Assembly (NCBI GenBank): GCA_026713545.1
Contig: JAPOOG010000106.1
Span: 1 to 45,077 of the forward strand
Source of the DNA: Bryobacterales bacterium
GTDB lineage: Bacteria; Acidobacteriota; Terriglobia; Bryobacterales; UBA6623
Length of the DNA stretch: 45,077 bases
Reading direction: 5' to 3'
Part shown: positions 41,183-45,077 of the stretch, in pieces
How the letters are laid out: each line of letters begins with the position of its first letter
Position numbering within the stretch: position 1 is the first letter of the stretch
Position numbers and translations under genes: made by a program
Notes under the pieces: generated by a model
Database searches by the model: none
What the model saw: only the letters and a program-made list of their open reading frames with translations
Told to the model about the DNA's origin: nothing

Positions 41183-42412
41183 TCAGGCCTTCCTGGCGGC
41201 ATCCAGCAGAACCTCGCGCAGCCGCATGCCGACAATGCGTTCTTCGCCGGGGAACAGGTTGTAGGAGGCAAGCTCCAATCCCCCCTCCGTGTTGTTGACC
41301 TCGATACGCGGCTCGCCGTCCTGCAACGCCTTGTAGCATTCCGAATAGCTCAGACCCAGCTTCCTCTGATCCCACTTCACGCGCAGATACGGAATCGGAT
41401 GCCCGCCCGGCCCGGGGACGTAGACCTCGGTGTCGATCGACGGCACGTCACCCACGATCCTCGCGACGCGTTTCATGAAGCCCCGCCACTGCTTCTGGTC
41501 GTATTCGTGATCCCGCTTGTGGTAGATCTCGACGGCCCTGAGCAGCCCCATGATCTCTTCCTTGCCGACCTTCATGCCGCGCCCGATCGTGTCGCTGTGC
41601 GGGTTGTTGTTCGCGTGCGCCGCGTCGATCAGGTCCTTGCGGCCGATCAACAGGCCCGACGCCTGCGGCCCGCGCAGGCCCTTGCCGCCGCTGAAGCAGA
41701 CCATATCGAACCCTTCGCCGACGATCGCCGACAGATTCGTCATCGGCGGCAACTCGGCCGCGGCGTCATTGAACACCGGAATGTCGTGCCGCTTGCCCGC
41801 GGCGATGAAGTGGTTGCGGTTGATCTTGCCGCGATGCTCGAAGATGTGAACGAAGAAGAGCATCGCCGTTTTTTCGTTGATCGCCTTCTCCAGTTCCTCC
41901 GGCGTCTCCACCTCGACGATCTTGACGCCCACGGCGCGCGCCGCATGATCGAAGCCCATGCGATGGCTCTTCACCATGATGACTTCGTTCTTCATGCCCG
42001 TCGTATCGGGAATACGGTGTATCTTGTCCGCGTCTCCCATCGTCACGCAGGCCGCCGTCGCCAGAGTGATCGAGCTCGCCGCTCCGGCGCTCACCAGCGC
42101 GGCTTCGACGCCCAGCATCTTCGCAATGCGCTTGCCGACGGCGCGTTGCAGCTCGATCAGAGGGACAAAGTAACGCGAAGCCTCCGCCATCGCCTCACGG
42201 ACTTCGGGGGGGATGACGGAACCCGTCAGTGTCGTGTACGTGCCGGCGGCGTTGATCAGAGGACGAACGCCCAGGGCGCGGTAGCTCTCCCCATGCCGCC
42301 CGGCCAAGTACGCGCCGTAGAGGTTTCCTGGGCGTAACGAGCCCAAAGTGGATGCAAGCCCCGCGGCCAGCAGAAACTTGCGGCGTTCCCAGGAACTGCC
42401 AAAGCGCTTCAT
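41183..42412 (-). CDS. Tat-exported SelA-like PLP-dependent enzyme (copy B)
   Basis: The second SelA-like protein is also 409 aa, with PLP Lys244 in CFSGGKGLRGPQASG, NDAAAELPP and LVSAGAASS. Its N terminus ERRKFLLAAGLASTLG is a Tat signal. It differs enough from copy A to be an old duplication or separate acquisition. The ATG at 42412 is chosen because the Tat motif follows it; the longer frame to 42523 lacks a signal of its own. The upstream minus-strand TACAAT (42472-42477) may be its promoter. A 79-bp gap separates it from copy A. Confidence 0.87.
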   Translation of the reverse strand: MKRFGSSWERRKFLLAAGLASTLGSLRPGNLYGAYLAGRHGESYRALGVRPLINAAGTYTTLTGSVIPPEVREAMAEASRYFVPLIELQRAVGKRIAKMLGVEAALVSAGAASSITLATAACVTMGDADKIHRIPDTTGMKNEVIMVKSHRMGFDHAARAVGVKIVEVETPEELEKAINEKTAMLFFVHIFEHRGKINRNHFIAAGKRHDIPVFNDAAAELPPMTNLSAIVGEGFDMVCFSGGKGLRGPQASGLLIGRKDLIDAAHANNNPHSDTIGRGMKVGKEEIMGLLRAVEIYHKRDHEYDQKQWRGFMKRVARIVGDVPSIDTEVYVPGPGGHPIPYLRVKWDQRKLGLSYSECYKALQDGEPRIEVNNTEGGLELASYNLFPGEERIVGMRLREVLLDAARKA

Positions 42413-42471
42413 CTTTTCTATGCCTCGTCGAAGGGTCGAAAAAATACACCTCTCCTTTTGCTGCCGCCGGT

Positions 42472-42477
42472 ATTGTA
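42472..42477 (-). promoter_or_regulatory. possible -10 hexamer TACAAT
   Basis: TGT-TACAAT-ACC on the minus strand, about 59 nt before the SelA-like copy B start. The leader has AAAGGAGAGG, too far from the chosen ATG to be its ribosome binding site. Confidence 0.35.
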
Positions 42478-42509
42478 ACACCGCATTGCGGGCGTCCCCT
42501 CCGGCATGC

Positions 42510-42580
42510 GTTTCTCGAATCACGGATTCTCAGCGTTTTCCCGAATCACGAGACGCGAGACACGAATCACGGGGTTTTTC
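42510..42580 (+). repeat. heptamer array, copy 12
   Basis: A short left part (TCGAAT, CACGGAT), then CCCGAAT, CACGAGA, CGCGAGA, CACGAAT, CACGGGG in 7-bp register (42540-42574) and TTTTTCC. It ends a few bases beyond the TAG stop (42581-42583) of the minus-strand M20 hydrolase gene. Confidence 0.85.
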
Positions 42581-43762
42581 CTACCCCCCGAGGCCGCAGT
42601 AGTTCATCGCGGCGAGCGCGTAGACCTGCGCGCAGTGCGTCAACCGGGTAACGGAGACCTGTTCGTGATCGGAGTGGGCCGTCTGATGCGCGGGGCCGTA
42701 GTAGACCGTCTTCACGCCGCCGTCGTTGTCGTAGAGATTCGCGTCGCCGACCAGGCCCATGCCAACGATGTCCGGGGTCTTCCCGGACACCGTCTCGGCA
42801 CCGTTCCGTACGGCTTCCACCAGGGGATGATCGGCCGGCGTCTCGAAGGGCTCGCGCTCGCCCTCGATCAAGTAGCTCCAATGCAGTCCCGATTGCCCGG
42901 CGTAGCGGTCGCAGATCTCCTGAAACTCGGCGCGGATGTCCGCCAGCGTAAGACCCGGCGTCCAGCGCCTTGTGCCGGTGATGCGGAACGAGGCCGGCAG
43001 CCGGTTCATGTAATCCCCGCCGTTGACCATCCCGACGTTGTAGAGCTGCCGTCCGCAAAGCGGATGGGCCGGCTGTTTCTCGAACTCCTTTTCCCGCTCC
43101 TCGAGCTCCAGCAGCAGCTTCCCGACCCAGTACGCCGGGTTCGTCCGGTAGGGGATCTTGATCGTGTGGATCGGGCCGCGGTCGTCGGTGATGTCGAAGT
43201 TGAAGATCCCCGAACCCAGGCTCGCCGACCAGATCGCGCAAGGCCCTTCGACGATGATGATGGCGTCGGCGGGAATCCGGCGCGAGCGGAGATGCTCGAT
43301 CAGGCGCTTCGGGCCTTCCTTCTTTCCCTCGGGCGCTTCGTGGCCGATGACCCCCGTGAGCCACAGGTCGCCCGCCAGTTGGACACCCGCTTTCTTCAGA
43401 GCCGAGGCCGCGTGGACCATCGCGACCAGGCCGCCCTTCATGTCTTCGGTGCCACGGCCGATGATCCAGTCGCCGTCGCGTCCCGGCGGGGTGCTCTTGC
43501 CGATGGGAATGGTGTCGGTGTGTCCGTTGAAGGCCAGCGCCGGTCCGCCGCCCGATCCCGCAATGCGGACGTAGACATTCGGACGCTCGGGTTCGACCTC
43601 GTCCATCTCGACTTCGAAGCCTTCCCTCTTGAGAAGGTCAGCCAGGAAGTCGCTCCCCGGCCCTTCCGTGCAGGTCTCGCTCTTGACTTCGACAAAAGCA
43701 AGCGTGTCCCGGGCAATCGCTTCCGGATCGATGTGGGAAAGAACGTCGTTGGAATTCATCAT
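42581..43762 (-). CDS. M20-family metallohydrolase (ArgE/DapE-like)
   Basis: The 393-aa dizinc amidase/peptidase has AFNGHTDTIP (His, Asp ligands), GRGTEDMKGGLVAM (bridging Asp) and TGVIGHEAPEG (catalytic Glu then Glu ligand region). MGLVGDANLYDNDGG and YGPAHQTAHSDHE supply later ligands. Such enzymes remove acyl groups from N-acyl amino acids or cut dipeptides. No signal peptide is seen, so it is cytosolic. It is the first gene of the minus-strand run with the SelA-like and COG3964 genes, which suggests an acylated amino-acid-like substrate. The start is one of two adjacent ATGs (43762/43759). Confidence 0.88.
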   Translation of the reverse strand: MMNSNDVLSHIDPEAIARDTLAFVEVKSETCTEGPGSDFLADLLKREGFEVEMDEVEPERPNVYVRIAGSGGGPALAFNGHTDTIPIGKSTPPGRDGDWIIGRGTEDMKGGLVAMVHAASALKKAGVQLAGDLWLTGVIGHEAPEGKKEGPKRLIEHLRSRRIPADAIIIVEGPCAIWSASLGSGIFNFDITDDRGPIHTIKIPYRTNPAYWVGKLLLELEEREKEFEKQPAHPLCGRQLYNVGMVNGGDYMNRLPASFRITGTRRWTPGLTLADIRAEFQEICDRYAGQSGLHWSYLIEGEREPFETPADHPLVEAVRNGAETVSGKTPDIVGMGLVGDANLYDNDGGVKTVYYGPAHQTAHSDHEQVSVTRLTHCAQVYALAAMNYCGLGG

Positions 43763-43978
43763 TTCGGTTCGAATCAGATAGCTCGCCGCCTTGCCACCCG
43801 TGGTCGAACGGGGCAGGCCGCAGCTTCTACTACATCACAGCATGGCAAACGCCAAAAGCGCCCCAGGCTGCCAAGCTACCACGCCGGTAAACGCAGTGCA
43901 TATCCAGGGTATCGAAAAGTCCATCCACGCCCCTCGCAAGGCCCGTGAGTGCGATCAGCGAGGGAGCGACGGCGGTTT

Positions 43979-44026
43979 GGTACTGAAGGGCTTCAGTCTT
44001 TTTTTCAGCCGGCCTGCTTAGCATGC
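43979..44026 (-). repeat. A-run/hairpin module, copy 3
   Basis: Complement of the modules at 406-454 and 591-640: GGT-ACTGAAG-GG-CTTCAGT, T-run, then GGCCTGCTTAGCATG. It follows heptamer array 13 in the minus-strand direction, the same order as at the left edge of the window. Confidence 0.75.
43980..44005 (+). terminator. intrinsic-terminator-like hairpin (plus strand)
   Basis: ACTGAAG-GG-CTTCAGT-C then seven T on the plus strand. No plus-strand gene ends here, so its role is unclear; it may protect against rightward read-through. Confidence 0.4.
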
Positions 44027-44094
44027 GAATAGAAGGACGTGATTCATGACCCGTAGATCAAACCTGAGCAAGGTTCCCAGGCCCGTCAGGCATG

Positions 44095-44134
44095 TCCTAC
44101 TTGAGCAGCGCCGGACCGCGCTTCCCATGGTTTT
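44095..44134 (+). repeat. GGTTTT-ending block, diverged copy
   Basis: CCTACTTGAGCAGCGCC, ACCGCGCTTCCCATGG, TTTT leads into heptamer array 13. It resembles the blocks at 2632-2677 and 3821-3864 but is more diverged. Confidence 0.4.
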
Positions 44135-44167
44135 CACGAAACACGAGACACGAATCACGGCTTTTAA
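44127..44167 (+). repeat. heptamer array, copy 13
   Basis: ATGGTTTT, then CACGAAA, CACGAGA, CACGAAT, CACGGCT in 7-bp register (44135-44162) and TTTAACG. It lies 3-16 bp beyond the stop of the minus-strand toxin gene, depending on the frame used. Confidence 0.85.
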
Positions 44168-44178
44168 CGCATCACTGC

Positions 44179-44615
44179 CTAGGGAAGTACGCGAAGGCCC
44201 TCCAGCTCGGCCGCCGATGACAAGCGCTGGTCCAGGCAGACGAACGTGAGCGGACCGGCCCACTGCTCCTGCACCAACAGCGCCGCGCCAAGCTGAGCCG
44301 CGTCGGCGGCGCGCAGGGGATGGCGCGCAGGGGATGGCGCGCCAACAGCGCGTTCGCTCGGGGCCGCACGGCGAGCACGTCGGTCACCTCGTCCCAACTG
44401 CCGGAGAGGGCGTCGAAACGCTCCAGCACTTCGCGGCGCTGCATGCGGGACAATGACCCTTCCCGCGTTCGACGTTCAATCGCACTGACGATTTCGGTGC
44501 GGCTCCACACCCAGGTGATGATCCATTCGTCTTCGGCCAACCATTCGCGCACCAGGCTGCTTGCGGGTTCGGCAACGACCAGCGGCGCCAGCGCCGAGGC
44601 GTCCCAATACCTCAC
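44179..44615 (-). pseudogene. PIN-domain toxin (VapC type), frameshifted
   Basis: The gene starts at a GTG overlapping the antitoxin stop (GTGA). The N-terminal PIN part MRYWDASALAPLVV and IITWVWSRTEIVSAIERR (Asp and Glu metal ligands) reads normally. At 44309-44336 a 14-bp unit, GCGCGCAGGGGATG, is present twice in tandem and shifts the frame. Deleting one copy restores ALLARHPLRAADAAQLGAAL and FVCLDQRLSSAA, including the two later acidic residues of the active site. As read, the product loses both and ends at 44172 with unrelated sequence. The toxin is therefore probably inactive, unless replication slippage restores it. Confidence 0.85.
44309..44336. repeat. 14-bp tandem duplication in the toxin gene
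   Basis: GCGCGCAGGGGATG at 44309-44322 and again at 44323-44336, followed by another GCGCGC. The repeat length is not a multiple of three. Confidence 0.95.
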
Positions 44616-44893
44616 AGCCGGTCGTCCCGGTCCGCAGCCAACGCCTCGGAAACGCTCACCGGAAGCACCACCGGAGGCTCGTTCAGAATAGCGCCGGCGC
44701 CGCCCTTGCCCGCTCTCAGCAGGCCTTGGCTGATCAGCCGCTCCCGGACTCCCCGGTTGTCCTCCGCAGCGGGTGGGACAAGCCGGGCTACCGGCTTGCC
44801 GCGGTCGAGCACCTGAACCTCGCCTCCCCGGCGGACTTCCCGGACGTAGCGAGAGAGATTCGCCTTCAACTCGGAAATCGACACCGTCGTCAT
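44612..44893 (-). CDS. Phd/YefM-family antitoxin
   Basis: The 93-aa protein begins MTTVSISELKANLSRYVREV and RRGGEVQVLDRGKPVARLV, the Phd fold's DNA-binding half. The variable C-terminal tail would bind and block the toxin. The ATG at 44891-44893 fits the family start; a longer frame to 44938 enters the IS-proximal region. A 23-bp inverted repeat overlaps this start and fits the autoregulatory operator of the operon. The toxin gene follows with a 4-bp overlap but is frameshifted. Confidence 0.88.
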   Translation of the reverse strand: MTTVSISELKANLSRYVREVRRGGEVQVLDRGKPVARLVPPAAEDNRGVRERLISQGLLRAGKGGAGAILNEPPVVLPVSVSEALAADRDDRL

Positions 44894-44914
44894 AAAGACC
44901 AAATTGGTCTTTAT
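44892..44914 (-). promoter_or_regulatory. palindromic operator at the antitoxin start
   Basis: ATAAAGACCA-AAT-TGGTCTTTAT, 10-bp arms with a 3-bp centre, overlapping the antitoxin start codon. Typical in size and place for a Phd-type operator. It also leaves little room for a Shine-Dalgarno sequence. Confidence 0.6.
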
Positions 44915-44956
44915 CTCCGGACTAGGTCCTGTTAACACTAACCTGCAAGAACATTT

Positions 44957-44962
44957 TATAAT
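44957..44962 (+). promoter_or_regulatory. -10 hexamer TATAAT of the transposase gene
   Basis: ATTT-TATAAT-AGGGC-ATG: only 5 nt between the -10 and the start codon, predicting a leaderless mRNA. Confidence 0.4.
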
Positions 44963-44967
44963 AGGGC

Positions 44968-45077
44968 ATGGAGATCACCGAGGAGCAATACCGCCGTATC
45001 GAGCCCGTGCTGCCGTGCCAGCGCGGTAACGTGAGCCTGTCGAATCTCACGGTTCTGAACGCCATCTTGTATGTCGC
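44968..45077 (+). CDS. IS5-family transposase, N-terminal part (partial)
   Basis: The first 36 residues (MEITEEQYRRIEPVLPCQRG, then NVSLSNLTVLNAILYV) match the DUF4096-type N terminus of IS5/IS427-like DDE transposases, where the sequence ends at the window edge. The DDE catalytic residues are beyond it. Confidence 0.75.
   Translation, partial: MEITEEQYRRIEPVLPCQRGNVSLSNLTVLNAILYV

Larger units (their letters stand above)
43763..44178. other. gene-free stretch with repeat modules
   Basis: About 415 bp between the M20 gene start and the broken toxin gene. It holds an A-run/hairpin module (43979-44026), a partial GGTTTT-ending block (44095-44134) and heptamer array copy 13. The plus-strand frame 43791-44021 is not credible as a gene. 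Confidence 0.6.
44920..45077 (+). mobile_element. insertion sequence, IS5-family type, left part (cut by window edge)
   Basis: GGACTAGGTCCTGTTAACAC before the transposase start looks like the outer end of an IS, but the exact terminal repeat and target duplication cannot be set without the other end. It lies about 30-50 bp from the antitoxin start. Confidence 0.5.

Noticed and set aside
42506..43948. 480-aa plus-strand frame over the M20 hydrolase
   Set aside because: Antisense; starts in a heptamer array, no family motifs.

Overview
This is a high-GC bacterial chromosome segment. Several traits point to Acidobacteriota (Bryobacterales/Solibacter-like), with Planctomycetota or a relative as the alternative. 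These are a DUF1549/DUF1553 cytochrome plus DUF1501 pair, many Tat/Sec-exported catabolic enzymes (enolase superfamily, xylose-isomerase-like, COG3964 amidohydrolases, SelA-like PLP proteins), a 7-haem TPR protein, and TA systems. No rRNA or ribosomal marker gene is present, so the phylum is an inference from gene content.

Layout. 1-660: a repeat-dense gap beside the left edge. 688-2372: a Wzt-like polysaccharide export ATPase and a small membrane protein. 2721-4443: a CmoB-like methyltransferase, tRNA-Glu(UUC) and an orphan HigA-type antitoxin. 4888-7063: a DNA methylase and a restriction endonuclease split by a frameshift, then an ICMT-like protein. 7846-11722: gamma-glutamyltransferase, an exported MBL hydrolase and a Gfo/Idh/MocA oxidoreductase. 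11863-13009: a DUF433/PIN-like (VapBC45-type) TA pair. 13509-16601: a small unknown, an acyl-CoA ligase and an exported sugar-epimerase-like protein. 16843-21598: an operon-like run of TVP38, GNAT, MenC-type, divergent DHPS-like, exported methyltransferase and DUF6526 genes. 21607-32161: carbohydrate/acid catabolism genes (HpcH aldolase, DUF1553 plus DUF1501, two Tat-exported enolase-superfamily proteins, sodium:solute symporter with a 35-aa partner, Zn-dehydrogenase). 32208-37065: three overlapping genes (His-rich membrane-TPR, SGNH-like, 7-haem TPR). 37273-43762: an M20 hydrolase, two Tat-exported SelA-like proteins and two exported COG3964 amidohydrolases, probably one pathway. 44179-45077: a Phd/VapC pair whose toxin is broken by a 14-bp duplication, and the start of an IS5-type transposase.

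The most unusual signal is an intergenic repeat system. Arrays of a 7-bp unit, CACGARN, end in CGG plus a short T-run. They sit 5-40 bp beyond the stop codon of at least six minus-strand genes and beyond the 3' end of the tRNA, always in the same orientation relative to that gene. They are linked to other repeated modules: a GC-rich block, a block ending in GCTCAGGTTTT, and an A-run plus ACTGAAG/CTTCAGT hairpin module. A second mobile-looking repeat has 17-bp inverted ends (16632-16808) and partial copies elsewhere. Several genes appear to be leaderless, with a -10 hexamer 5-13 nt before the start codon.
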